In this document: positions 26,822 through 34,791 of the stretch, piece after piece
Layout: every line of letters starts with the position of its first letter
Position numbering within the stretch: position 1 is the first letter of the stretch
Assembly: GCF_034424175.1 (NCBI RefSeq)
Contig: NZ_CP139986.1
Coordinates: forward strand, 744,001 to 808,000
Reading direction: 5' to 3'
Length of the DNA stretch: 64,000 nucleotides
Origin: Kluyvera intermedia
Lineage (GTDB): Bacteria; Pseudomonadota; Gammaproteobacteria; Enterobacterales; Enterobacteriaceae
Translations under genes and position numbers: made by a program
Notes under the pieces: model-generated
Told to the model about the DNA's origin: nothing
Database searches by the model: none
The model's input: the letters and a program-made list of their open reading frames with translations, nothing else

Positions 26822-27331
26822 ATGAGCGGTATTATTTATTTTGTGATGGTGTTGCTGTTGCTCACCGCCATTATTTTATTTTTCATGTATGGTCAAAATA
26901 ACGAAGCGGCTGATACCGAAAATGAAACTGCTGCCCCAGCGGTTGCCACCCCGCTGACCAAAGATGAAGGTGAAAACCATTTTGCCGGGCTGATGAGTAC
27001 CATTACGCCAGCCTGGTATTGGCGTATTAATCATGAGTATATCGACTTTATCCAGTCCACCATTAAGCGTATGTCGACTGACGAATTAAAAGACATTCCC
27101 GGCCTGTTTGAAGCCCAGGAGCGTTGTCGCAGTCTCAACGGTGCCGTTTACGAATATTACGACGAAATCAAACGCCGTTGCCTGAAAGGCGAGCAGGTCA
27201 CGCTTGGCGATCCGGTGGTGACCACGCTTCAGCAAAGCTACCAGGAATTTGCCCGGGAAGCCTACCCTGAACTGGTTGCGCTGGTGTGGCCGGACTATCA
27301 GCGGCCATTCATCCGTCCTCATGATGTTTAG
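26822..27331 (+). CDS. Unrecognised N-terminally membrane-anchored protein
   Basis: The 169-residue protein starts with one hydrophobic helix (SGIIYFVMVLLLLTAIILFFM) with no cleavage motif, followed by an Ala/Glu/Thr-rich linker. A soluble domain rich in aromatic and charged residues follows (ITPAWYWRINHEYIDFI, YEYYDEIKRRCLKGE, YPELVALVWPDYQRPF). It is probably a bitopic inner-membrane protein; I cannot name a family. The ATG at 26822 has GGAGA 5 bases upstream; a GTG at 26810 is an alternative. It is divergent from two unrecognised genes, and yqhA follows 70 bp later. Confidence 0.65.
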   Translation: MSGIIYFVMVLLLLTAIILFFMYGQNNEAADTENETAAPAVATPLTKDEGENHFAGLMSTITPAWYWRINHEYIDFIQSTIKRMSTDELKDIPGLFEAQERCRSLNGAVYEYYDEIKRRCLKGEQVTLGDPVVTTLQQSYQEFAREAYPELVALVWPDYQRPFIRPHDV

Positions 27332-27401
27332 TTTTAGCTGTTGATATATTGTTGCGATGTTGGGATATAATGGCGCGAATTTGACTGACTCACAGGACAT
27401 T

Positions 27402-27899
27402 ATGGAACGCTTTCTTGAAAATCTGATGTATGCATCGCGCTGGATCCTGGCCCCGGTTTATTTTGGCCTTTCGCTGGCACTGCTGGCCTTAGCGATCAAA
27501 TTCTTTCAGGAGATCTTTCATATTCTGCCGCACATTTTCAGCCTGGCAGAAGCCGATCTGATCCTGACGCTGCTGTCGTTGGTGGATATGACGCTGGTTG
27601 GCGGGCTGCTGGTGATGGTGATGTTCTCGGGCTATGAAAACTTTGTCTCGCAGCTTGATATCAGTGCCGATAAAGAGAAGCTGAACTGGCTGGGCAAAAT
27701 GGATGCGACGTCACTGAAAAACAAAGTGGCGGCGTCGATTGTGGCCATCTCTTCTATTCACCTGCTGCGCGTGTTTATGGATGCCAAAAACGTCCCGGAC
27801 AACAAGCTGATGTGGTACGTGATTATTCACCTGACCTTTGTGTTATCCGCGTTTGTGATGGGTTATCTTGATAGCCTCACGCGCGCAAAAAAATCCTGA
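27402..27899 (+). CDS. yqhA: UPF0114 inner-membrane protein YqhA
   Basis: The 165-residue membrane protein of unknown function is close to E. coli YqhA (164 aa). Three or four hydrophobic segments are visible (about 11-30, 52-77, 102-122, 132-152), separated by a short charged loop (DISADKEKLNWLGKMD). The family start MERFLENLMYASRW falls at the ATG at 27402, preceded by AGGA; the open frame extends upstream without family sequence. A GC-rich repeat follows the gene. Confidence 0.93.
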   Translation: MERFLENLMYASRWILAPVYFGLSLALLALAIKFFQEIFHILPHIFSLAEADLILTLLSLVDMTLVGGLLVMVMFSGYENFVSQLDISADKEKLNWLGKMDATSLKNKVAASIVAISSIHLLRVFMDAKNVPDNKLMWYVIIHLTFVLSAFVMGYLDSLTRAKKS

Positions 27900-27942
27900 T
27901 CCCTTATTTGAACCACAATAACGAAAGACCGCACAATTCGGT

Positions 27943-28033
27943 CCCCTCGCCCCTCTGGGGAGAGGGCTAGGGTGAGGGGGAAAGGTGCGGTGCATTAACC
28001 CTCACCCTCACTCTTATTAAGGGAGAGGGGGCA
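27943..28033. repeat. GC-rich inverted repeat cluster between yqhA and yghZ
   Basis: CCCCTCGCCCCTCTGGGG with GAGAGGGCTAGGGTGAGGGG is followed about 40 bp later by CCCTCACCCTC and a GGGAGAGGGGG partner. The parts can pair in alternative hairpins. The type resembles REP-like units of enterobacteria and sits between converging genes. Confidence 0.7.
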
Positions 28034-28052
28034 TATCGTGCCCACACTCAAC

Positions 28053-29093
28053 TTACTTATCCGACGACGCCTGCCACAGATTCAACTGCCCATCCGCTAC
28101 ATGCTTATCAATCTGCGCTAATTCCTCGGCAGAGAAATGCAGATTACCCAGCGCCTTCACGTTCTCTTCAATTTGCTCCGGGCGGCTTGCACCAATCAGC
28201 ACTGACGTTACGCGGTTATCTTTTAGCAGCCAGCTAAGCGCCATCTGCGCCATCGACTGATCGCGCTGTTGTGCCATGTTGTTAAGCAACCGCAGGCTGC
28301 TTAAGTTGCTTTCGCTCAACATATTCTCCGTCAGGCCGCGCGCTTTTTTGCCTTCCGTTTGCATACGTGAACCGTCGGGAATGCCGTTCAAGTATTTGCC
28401 TGTCAGCAGCCCCTGCGCCAGTGGGGTAAAGGCAATGCAGCCTACGCCGTTGTGCTCCAGAGTATCCAGCAGCCCACTGTTATCGACCCAGCGGTTGAGC
28501 AGGTTATAGGAAGGCTGGTGGATGAGTAGCGGGATTTTCCACTCGCGCAGCAACTCGACCATCGCCTGAGTGCGCTCTGTTGAATAAGACGAGATACCTA
28601 CGTAAAGCGCTTTACCGCTTTGCACCGCCTGCGCTAGCGCGCTGGTGGTCTCTTCCATTGGCGTGCGCTCATCCACCCGGTGAGAGTAGAAGATATCGAC
28701 GTAATCCAGCCCCATCCGTTTCAGGCTCTGGTCGAGGCTTGTCAGCAGATACTTACGCGAACCACCGGAACCGTATGGCCCTGCCCACATGTCGTAGCCC
28801 GCTTTGGTGGAGATAATGAGTTCGTCGCGATAGGGAGCGAAATCTTCGCGCAGCAAGCGACCAAAGTTCTCCTCGGCGCTGCCCGGTGGGGGGCCGTAGT
28901 TGTTGGCGAGATCGAAGTGAGTTATCCCGCAGTCAAAGGCTTTACGCAGCAATGCGCGTTGATCGTCCAGGGCGTGGATATGGCCGAAACTGTGCCATAG
29001 GCCGAGGGACAGCGCCGGGAGTTGTAAACCGCTGCGACCACAGTAGCGATACTGCATCTCTTGATAACGGGCTGGGTTTGCTTGCCAGGCCAT
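28053..29093 (-). CDS. yghZ: L-glyceraldehyde 3-phosphate reductase YghZ (GpR)
   Basis: This 346-residue aldo-keto reductase (AKR14) is the same length as E. coli YghZ, which reduces L-glyceraldehyde 3-phosphate and methylglyoxal with NADPH. The tetrad is visible: Asp and Tyr in ITHFDLANNYGPPPGSAEENFG, Lys in IISTKAGYDMW, and His in DIFYSHRVD. The cofactor end shows VTSVLIGASRPEQIEENV. The long GPPPGSAEENFGRLL loop is typical of the YghZ/Kv-beta-like branch. It is a single gene on the minus strand, divergent from yghW. Confidence 0.96.
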   Translation of the reverse strand: MAWQANPARYQEMQYRYCGRSGLQLPALSLGLWHSFGHIHALDDQRALLRKAFDCGITHFDLANNYGPPPGSAEENFGRLLREDFAPYRDELIISTKAGYDMWAGPYGSGGSRKYLLTSLDQSLKRMGLDYVDIFYSHRVDERTPMEETTSALAQAVQSGKALYVGISSYSTERTQAMVELLREWKIPLLIHQPSYNLLNRWVDNSGLLDTLEHNGVGCIAFTPLAQGLLTGKYLNGIPDGSRMQTEGKKARGLTENMLSESNLSSLRLLNNMAQQRDQSMAQMALSWLLKDNRVTSVLIGASRPEQIEENVKALGNLHFSAEELAQIDKHVADGQLNLWQASSDK

Positions 29094-29272
29094 AATGTCT
29101 CCTTTTCTTTTTTTAAAACGCTGTTCCCACCATACGTGGTTTCTGCGGCAATGCCCGTTCGGTCGATCACACGGAGGGAAAAACGCGCCTTAATCGGTTG
29201 CCTTTAAATAGCACTAGCCAGCGCTCAAAAAACCGCTATATAATTTTATATATAACGAATTGGGAGGGGATG

Positions 29273-29563
29273 ATGGATAACCATTTTGGTAAAGGACTCA
29301 TTGCGGGAATGAAGGCACCTTACGCCGACAGCGCGCAGAAGGTCCTCGGCTTTTGTACTGACTATAAGCGCGGCTTTGTGCTGGGTTTTTCGCACCGTAT
29401 GTTCGAAAAAACCGGTGACCGGCAGTTAAGCGCATGGGAGGCGGGGGTTTTGACGCGGCGCTACGGGCTGGATAAAGAGATGGTGATGGATTTCTTCAGA
29501 GAGCACGACTCCAGTACCACCGTTCGCTACTTTATGGCTGGATACCGGCTGGAAGGGCAGTAA
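29273..29563 (+). CDS. yghW: DUF2623 protein YghW
   Basis: The 96-residue protein of unknown function is homologous to E. coli YghW (95 aa). It is soluble, with conserved FGKGLIAGMKA, DYKRGFVLGFSHRMFEKTGDRQLSAWEAG and LTRRYGLDKEMVMDFFRE segments. I chose the ATG at 29273, five bases after GGGAGG; the ATG at 29270 is too close to that site. An AT-rich stretch of alternating TA (about 29237-29255) precedes it and probably includes the -10 region. Confidence 0.88.
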   Translation: MDNHFGKGLIAGMKAPYADSAQKVLGFCTDYKRGFVLGFSHRMFEKTGDRQLSAWEAGVLTRRYGLDKEMVMDFFREHDSSTTVRYFMAGYRLEGQ

Positions 29564-29596
29564 TTCCGGGTGCAAGCACCCGGAATTAGATGATTA

Positions 29597-30460
29597 CTAC
29601 TGACGCTTATCTTCAGTCAGGGTATCAAAATCGCTGGCAGCGTGACGCTCGTGCAACTGCTGATCCAGCGGGCCGTTGGTGCGGTTGACAATACGCCCGC
29701 GCTTCACGCCTGGACGGCTGGCGATATCCTGCGCCCAGCGCACCACGTTTTTGTAGCTTTGCGCATCGAGGAATTCGGCCGCGCCATAAACGTCACCCAG
29801 CACCACGTTGCCGTACCATGGCCAGATAGCTATATCGGCAATGGTGTATTCCTCGCCCGCCACGTAACGGCTGCGCGCCAGCTGTTTATCCAGTACGTCA
29901 AGCTGGCGTTTGGCTTCCATCGTAAAGCGGTTAATTGCGTATTCGATTTTTACCGGCGCATAGTTATAGAAGTGACCGAAGCCGCCGCCAAGGAACGGCG
30001 CAGAACCCTGAAGCCAGAATAGCCAGTTCAGCGTTTCCGTCCGACCGGCCGGATCTTTTGGCAGGAAGTGACCATATTTCTCCGCCAGATACAGCAGAAT
30101 ACTGCCGGACTCAAATACGCGTGTCGGCGGGGTGGTTGAGTGGTCGCTCAGCGCCGGGATTTTTGAATTCGGATTCACTTCGACAAAGCCGCTGGAGAAC
30201 TGATCGCCCTCGCCAATGCGAATCAACCAGGCATCGTACTCCGCTTCGCTCACGCCGAGCGCCAACAACTCTTCGAGCATAATCGTCACTTTCTGGCCGT
30301 TCGGCGTGCCCAGCGAATAAAGCTGGAGCGGATGATGGCCGACCGGCAGCGCCTGTTCATGGGTTGCGCCGGAGATAGGGCGGTTGATATTGGCGAATGC
30401 GCCACCGCTGCTTTGCGTCCACTCCCAGACTTTGGGAGGCTGATAGGTGTTCTCTGACAT
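29597..30460 (-). CDS. yghU: Disulfide-bond oxidoreductase YghU (glutathione transferase fold)
   Basis: The 287-residue Nu-class GST-like protein matches E. coli YghU (288 aa). It binds two glutathione molecules and reduces disulfides and organic hydroperoxides. An N-terminal extension precedes the thioredoxin-like domain, with LYSLGTPNGQKVTIMLEELLALG (TPNG at the glutathione site), NPNSKIPAL and FESGSILLYLAEKYG. An all-helical C-terminal domain follows. It is downstream of a DsbA-like gene on the same strand (53 bp) and divergent from gss, so the local theme is thiol/glutathione metabolism. Confidence 0.95.
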   Translation of the reverse strand: MSENTYQPPKVWEWTQSSGGAFANINRPISGATHEQALPVGHHPLQLYSLGTPNGQKVTIMLEELLALGVSEAEYDAWLIRIGEGDQFSSGFVEVNPNSKIPALSDHSTTPPTRVFESGSILLYLAEKYGHFLPKDPAGRTETLNWLFWLQGSAPFLGGGFGHFYNYAPVKIEYAINRFTMEAKRQLDVLDKQLARSRYVAGEEYTIADIAIWPWYGNVVLGDVYGAAEFLDAQSYKNVVRWAQDIASRPGVKRGRIVNRTNGPLDQQLHERHAASDFDTLTEDKRQ

Positions 30461-30513
30461 AATCGCTCGCCTTATTTTTTGATGATGTGTTGAGGTAGTG
30501 AAGTGTAGCAGTC

Positions 30514-31062
30514 TCAGTCAAATATCCGTGCGGCCCACACGCTAACGTCATCGCCACTGCTCAAATCGGGCTGCACCAGGCCGTTAACCATAAAGGTTGG
30601 GGAAACGTGTACGCCGTTTTGTCGCGCATAGCGGGCGTGCCATTTAATCTCTTTTTGCAGCGTGGGCTGGGCAAATGCATCGGCTAACTGCACGCCGCTG
30701 TAGCGCTCAATACGCTCGAGAATGTCCTGCGGCGTGGCCTGCATATTCGGGCCGCTGCAATGGTCGGTAAACTCGAACTCTTCGCGATGATCCGCCACCG
30801 CTTGCATCACTTTATGCGCCGCGGCTTTGCCCTCCGGCAGCGTAGAGGCGGCGAGGATGCAGCGAACGATCACCCCGGAAAACAGATGCCACGGCTGCGA
30901 CTGCAAACGAATTTTGACACTGACTTTGTCTTCGCCTGCCAGCGCCAGCAGCGCGTCAAGCTTATTGAAAGTCTTAACGGAAAACGGACAGGTGGGTTCA
31001 AGAAACACTTCGAATGTACGTTCGCCGTTGCCCCAGACCAGCGGTTGTGCCTGTAAACTCAT
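30514..31062 (-). CDS. DsbA-like thioredoxin-fold protein with single active-site cysteine
   Basis: This 182-residue cytosolic protein has no signal peptide. It begins MSLQAQPLVWGN and has a thioredoxin-fold strand FEVFLEPTCPFSVKTFNKL. The active-site motif reads CPFS, so the second Cys of a CXXC motif is replaced by Ser. A helical insert follows, then the cis-proline loop VSPTFMVNG. One-cysteine members often act on glutathionylated or mixed-disulfide substrates. I chose the ATG at 31062 with AGGAG upstream. It is in tandem with yghU and divergent from gss. Confidence 0.82.
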   Translation of the reverse strand: MSLQAQPLVWGNGERTFEVFLEPTCPFSVKTFNKLDALLALAGEDKVSVKIRLQSQPWHLFSGVIVRCILAASTLPEGKAAAHKVMQAVADHREEFEFTDHCSGPNMQATPQDILERIERYSGVQLADAFAQPTLQKEIKWHARYARQNGVHVSPTFMVNGLVQPDLSSGDDVSVWAARIFD

Positions 31063-31218
31063 GTGGACTCCTGATGTCATCAATGTGCATTTTTCGGATG
31101 ATTATTTTTCCCGTCGATAGGTCATCCTCGCATACACGGGTGTATGATTAATCCACTTTTGTGGAATTAATTTCAACGTACGGGTGAGAAAACCGCACGG
31201 TATGTTTGAGGAAGATTC

Positions 31219-33084
31219 ATGAGCACGGGAAGTACCAATAGTGACGCCCCCTTTGGCACGTTGTTGGGGTATGCGCCGGGTGGCGTAGCAATTTACTCTT
31301 CAGATTACAGTAGCTTAAAACCAGGTGACATGCCTGATGACGCATCGTTTCGTAGCTATATCGACAACGAATACATGGGCCACAAGTGGCAATGCGTCGA
31401 GTTTGCTCGCCGCTTCCTGTTTATCACCTACGGATTTGTTTTCACCGATGTCGGCATGGCCTACGAGATTTTCTCGCTGCGCTATCTGCGTCAGGTGGTG
31501 AACGACGCCATTCTCCCGCTCCAGGCATTTGCTAACGGTTCACGCCGCCCGCCGCTCGTCGGCTCGCTGCTTATCTGGCAGAAGGGCGGTGAGTTTAACG
31601 AAACCGGACATGTTGCGGTCATCACCCAACTGCTTGGCAACAAAGTCCGTATCGCAGAACAAAACGTACTGCACTCCCCGCTGCCCGCAGGCCAACAGTG
31701 GACGCGCGAGCTGACCCTTGAGGTCAACGACGGTCACTATATTTTGCACGACACTTTTGATGACACCACCATTCTTGGCTGGATGATCCAGACTGACGAT
31801 GGTCGTTATAGCCTGCCGCAACCCGCTATTGCCGGGGAAGCGCTGAAGCTTGGCAGTGCGCGTCTGGAGAATCACGGCCAGTTCGATGGCAAGTGGCTGG
31901 ATGAGCGCGATTCGCTGCAAAAAGCCTATGCCGATGCCAACGGTCATGTGATCAATCGCGACCCGTATCAGTATTTCACCATGACCGAAAGTGCGGAGCA
32001 GGAGCTGATTAAAGCCACCAACGAGATGCATCTGATGTATCTCCACGCCACCGACAAAGTCATGCGAGACGACAACTTACTGGCGTTGTTCGACATCCCC
32101 AAAATCCTCTGGCCGCGTCTACGTTTGTCCTGGCAGCGTCGCCGCCACGACATGATTACCGGGCGCATGGATTTCTGCATGGATGAGCGCGGACTGAAGG
32201 TTTATGAGTACAACGCCGACTCTGCTTCTTGTCATACGGAAGGGGGGCTGATCCTCGAACAGTGGTTGAAAACCGGCTATCACGGCGACGGTCATAACCC
32301 GGCGGAAGATTTGCTCAGTGAGCTGGTGGGCGCATGGAAACACAGCCTGGCAAGACCGTTCGTGCACATCATGCAAGACAACGATCTGGAAGAGAATTAC
32401 CACTCTCAATTTATGCAGCGTGCGCTAACCCAGGCGGGCTTTGAGAGCAAAATTCTCTATGGTCTGGACGAACTGCGTTGGGATGCTGCCGGTCAGTTGA
32501 TTGATGGCGACGGGCGTCTGGTGAACTGCGTGTGGAAAACCTGGGCGTGGGAAACGGCGATTGAACAGGTACGTGAAGTCAGCGAAGACGAATATGCGGC
32601 GGTGCCGATTCGTACCGGTCATCCCGATAACGAAGTGCGACTGATTGACGTATTGCTGCGCCCAGAGGTGATGGTCTTTGAACCGCTGTGGACGGTGATC
32701 CCGGGCAACAAAGCGATTCTGCCGGTGCTGTGGTCGTTGTTCCCGAACCACCCGTACCTGCTGGATACCGATTTTGAAGTCAGCGAGCATCTGGCGAAAA
32801 CAGGTTATGCCGTTAAGCCAATTTCCGGGCGCTGCGGCAGCAATATCGATCTGGTGAGTGGTCACGATCAACTGCTCACTCAAACCAGCGGTAAGTTTGT
32901 TGACCGAAAAAATATTTACCAGCAACTTTGGTGCTTGCCAAACGTGGCAGGAAAATATATTCAGGTATGTACATTTACCGTTGGCGGTAACTATGGCGGC
33001 ACCTGCCTGCGGGGCGATGACTCTCTGGTGATTAAAAAAGAGAGCGATATCGAACCGCTGATCGTCATAAAAGATAACGAATAA
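31219..33084 (+). CDS. gss: Bifunctional glutathionylspermidine synthetase/amidase (Gss, GspSA)
   Basis: The 621-residue cytosolic enzyme is close to E. coli Gss (619 aa). The N-terminal CHAP amidase domain (about 1-195) hydrolyses glutathionylspermidine; its catalytic Cys59 is in GHKWQCVEFARRF and the His in NETGHVAVI. The C-terminal ATP-grasp synthetase joins glutathione and spermidine, with TGRMDFCMDERGLKVYEYNADSA, SGRCGSNIDLV and VGGNYGGTCLRGD among its nucleotide and substrate loops. It is divergent from the DsbA-like/yghU pair. A REP palindrome follows the stop, then an aminotransferase gene on the same strand. Confidence 0.97.
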   Translation: MSTGSTNSDAPFGTLLGYAPGGVAIYSSDYSSLKPGDMPDDASFRSYIDNEYMGHKWQCVEFARRFLFITYGFVFTDVGMAYEIFSLRYLRQVVNDAILPLQAFANGSRRPPLVGSLLIWQKGGEFNETGHVAVITQLLGNKVRIAEQNVLHSPLPAGQQWTRELTLEVNDGHYILHDTFDDTTILGWMIQTDDGRYSLPQPAIAGEALKLGSARLENHGQFDGKWLDERDSLQKAYADANGHVINRDPYQYFTMTESAEQELIKATNEMHLMYLHATDKVMRDDNLLALFDIPKILWPRLRLSWQRRRHDMITGRMDFCMDERGLKVYEYNADSASCHTEGGLILEQWLKTGYHGDGHNPAEDLLSELVGAWKHSLARPFVHIMQDNDLEENYHSQFMQRALTQAGFESKILYGLDELRWDAAGQLIDGDGRLVNCVWKTWAWETAIEQVREVSEDEYAAVPIRTGHPDNEVRLIDVLLRPEVMVFEPLWTVIPGNKAILPVLWSLFPNHPYLLDTDFEVSEHLAKTGYAVKPISGRCGSNIDLVSGHDQLLTQTSGKFVDRKNIYQQLWCLPNVAGKYIQVCTFTVGGNYGGTCLRGDDSLVIKKESDIEPLIVIKDNE

Positions 33085-33090
33085 CTGTTT

Positions 33091-33127
33091 GTAGGCCGGA
33101 TGGCGGCTTCGCCTTATCCGGCCTACG
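33091..33127. repeat. Single REP palindrome between gss and the aminotransferase gene
   Basis: GTAGGCCGGAT and ATCCGGCCTAC form near-perfect arms around GGCGGCTTCGCCTT, the classic REP core. It lies 7 bp after the gss stop and could end or stabilise the gss transcript while letting some reading into the next gene. Confidence 0.92.
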
Positions 33128-33180
33128 TAAAATATGCAGTCTGCAACAAACACAACAACAAGACAGAAAAGGAAAATACT

Positions 33181-34362
33181 ATGCACGACAGGCGACTCGC
33201 CGTCCGCGCGGGTGAACTTAAGCCCTCCGCCGTTCGCGAACTTTTAAAGCACAGTAAATTGCCCGGCGTGATTTCTCTGGGTGGCGGTATTCCAGCCCCG
33301 GAGCTTTTTGATACCGAAGGGCTGGAGCTGGCGGTGCAGAAGGTGATGAGCGAGCGTTTCAACGATGCGTTCCAGTACGGTTTGACCGAAGGCTACCCGC
33401 CGCTGCGTCAGGCCGTCAGTGAGCTGTGTCAGGCGCGCGGTGTTGCTTGTCAGGCAAGCCATGTGTACATAACCTCAGGCTCTCAGCAGTCTTTGGATAT
33501 TGTTGCGCGCACGCTGCTCGATCCGGGCGATGCTATCGTGGTTGAGCGTCCGACCTATCTGGCGGCATTACAGGTTTTCCAGTTGGCGCAGGCCAATATC
33601 CTCAGCGTTGATACCGATGAGAATGGCATGCTGGTGGAGCAGCTTGCTGAGCTGCTGGCAACGACGACCGTCAAAGCCGTTTACCTGGTGCCAACCTTTG
33701 GTAACCCAGGCGGTAAAATTCTCAGTGATGACCGCCGACGCCGTCTGGTTGAGTTGGCGAAGCAGCATGATTTTGTGATCATCGAAGATGACCCGTACGG
33801 TGAAATCAGCTTTACCGATGACGTACAGCGCCCGCTGTATCAGCACGCCGTTGAGTTGGGCTGTGAAGATCAGGTGGTCTACACTTCTACTTTCTCAAAA
33901 ATCCTCGCCCCGGGTATGCGTATTGGCTGGATAGTCATGCCGGACTGGCTGGCGCAGCAGACGGTGATCGTCAAGCAAGCTGCCGATCTGCATACCAATA
34001 TGCTGTCGCAGGTGATTACGGCGGAATATCTGGCGATGAATCGCCTTGAGAACCAGATTGCGCTTATTCGCGAAGATTACCGTAGGAAGTGCAATGCGCT
34101 GGCCGATGCGCTGGAAAGTCGTCTGGGTGAGCATCTGGAGTTTAGTCGTCCAAAAGGCGGGATGTTCCTGTGGGCGCGCTTCCGCTATCCGTTCGATACC
34201 ATGGCATGGATGAAAAAGACGCTAGAGAATGGCGTGGTGTACGTGCCGGGTGAAGCGTTCTATAACGATAATCCGGATACCCGCACGCTGCGTTTATCTT
34301 ACTCTACCGTGTCGCAAGAAGGGTTAATGACCGCCGTGGAACGCCTGGCAAAGTCACTGTAA
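33181..34362 (+). CDS. PLP-dependent class I/II aminotransferase (LysN/2-aminoadipate type)
   Basis: The 393-residue fold-type I aminotransferase has an N-terminal SLGGGIPAPELFD motif typical of the 2-aminoadipate/kynurenine-aminotransferase-like branch. Cofactor residues are visible: Asn in VPTFGNPGG, Asp and Tyr in IIEDDPYGEI, and the Schiff-base Lys in YTSTFSKILAPGMRIGW. The terminal Arg lies in RTLRLSYSTVSQEG. No helix-turn-helix domain is fused, so it is an enzyme rather than a MocR regulator. The ATG at 33181 has AAGGA upstream. The substrate cannot be told from sequence. Confidence 0.88.
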   Translation: MHDRRLAVRAGELKPSAVRELLKHSKLPGVISLGGGIPAPELFDTEGLELAVQKVMSERFNDAFQYGLTEGYPPLRQAVSELCQARGVACQASHVYITSGSQQSLDIVARTLLDPGDAIVVERPTYLAALQVFQLAQANILSVDTDENGMLVEQLAELLATTTVKAVYLVPTFGNPGGKILSDDRRRRLVELAKQHDFVIIEDDPYGEISFTDDVQRPLYQHAVELGCEDQVVYTSTFSKILAPGMRIGWIVMPDWLAQQTVIVKQAADLHTNMLSQVITAEYLAMNRLENQIALIREDYRRKCNALADALESRLGEHLEFSRPKGGMFLWARFRYPFDTMAWMKKTLENGVVYVPGEAFYNDNPDTRTLRLSYSTVSQEGLMTAVERLAKSL

Positions 34363-34370
34363 TCTTTCAT

Positions 34371-34397
34371 GTTCCGCGCCATTCCCTGGCGCGGAAC
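34371..34397. terminator. Hairpin after the aminotransferase gene
   Basis: GTTCCGCGCC and GGCGCGGAAC form a perfect 10-bp stem 8 bp after the stop codon. A T-rich stretch (GAGTTTTATT) begins 8 bases later. It also lies just past the 3' end of the small minus-strand gene at 34410. Confidence 0.75.
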
Positions 34398-34409
34398 GCT
34401 CCCTGAGTT

Positions 34410-34499
34410 TTATTCCGGGTCAGCAATTCTATCGTCAAGCCAGACAAACATCAGCGACGCCAGAAAGACGGCGGCGAGGGTGCCAATAAATAACCACAT
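34410..34499 (-). CDS. Predicted 29-residue single-helix membrane protein
   Basis: The minus strand encodes a short frame starting MWLFIGTLAAVFLASLMF and ending VWLDDRIADPE. It has one hydrophobic helix of about 18 residues and a short acidic tail. AGGA lies 6 bases before the ATG. The shape resembles small helper subunits such as CydX or KdpF, but I cannot match it to a named family. It lies between two hairpins' worth of intergenic sequence, and no other gene occupies this stretch. The evidence is composition and ribosome site only. Confidence 0.5.
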   Translation of the reverse strand: MWLFIGTLAAVFLASLMFVWLDDRIADPE

Positions 34500-34791
34500 A
34501 AAAATTCCTCAGCCTATTTTTCTTATTATTGTGCTGTTCACTAACGTGTTCGATTTGTTCATCGTCGACACCACAGGGTCCAGTTAAAAATCAGACAAGA
34601 AAATAAAAGGTTGTTCGCATCAGTTCAACCCCAATTTTTTTGTGGGGGAGTCTGCTTTATGCCACCTGAAGGGCGCTATTCCCTAACCCATTGAGCGTAG
34701 AAGCCGCGTACCTCGTGAAGAGGAAATCATTAGGCCTCGGAAATTGCTACCGTATTCACCATTGAAATTGCGTACAGAATAAGCGGTAAAA

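Noticed and set aside
34369..34587. 72-residue plus-strand frame after the aminotransferase gene
   Set aside because: It begins inside the terminator-like hairpin, has no ribosome site and looks like the complement of the small membrane protein gene.
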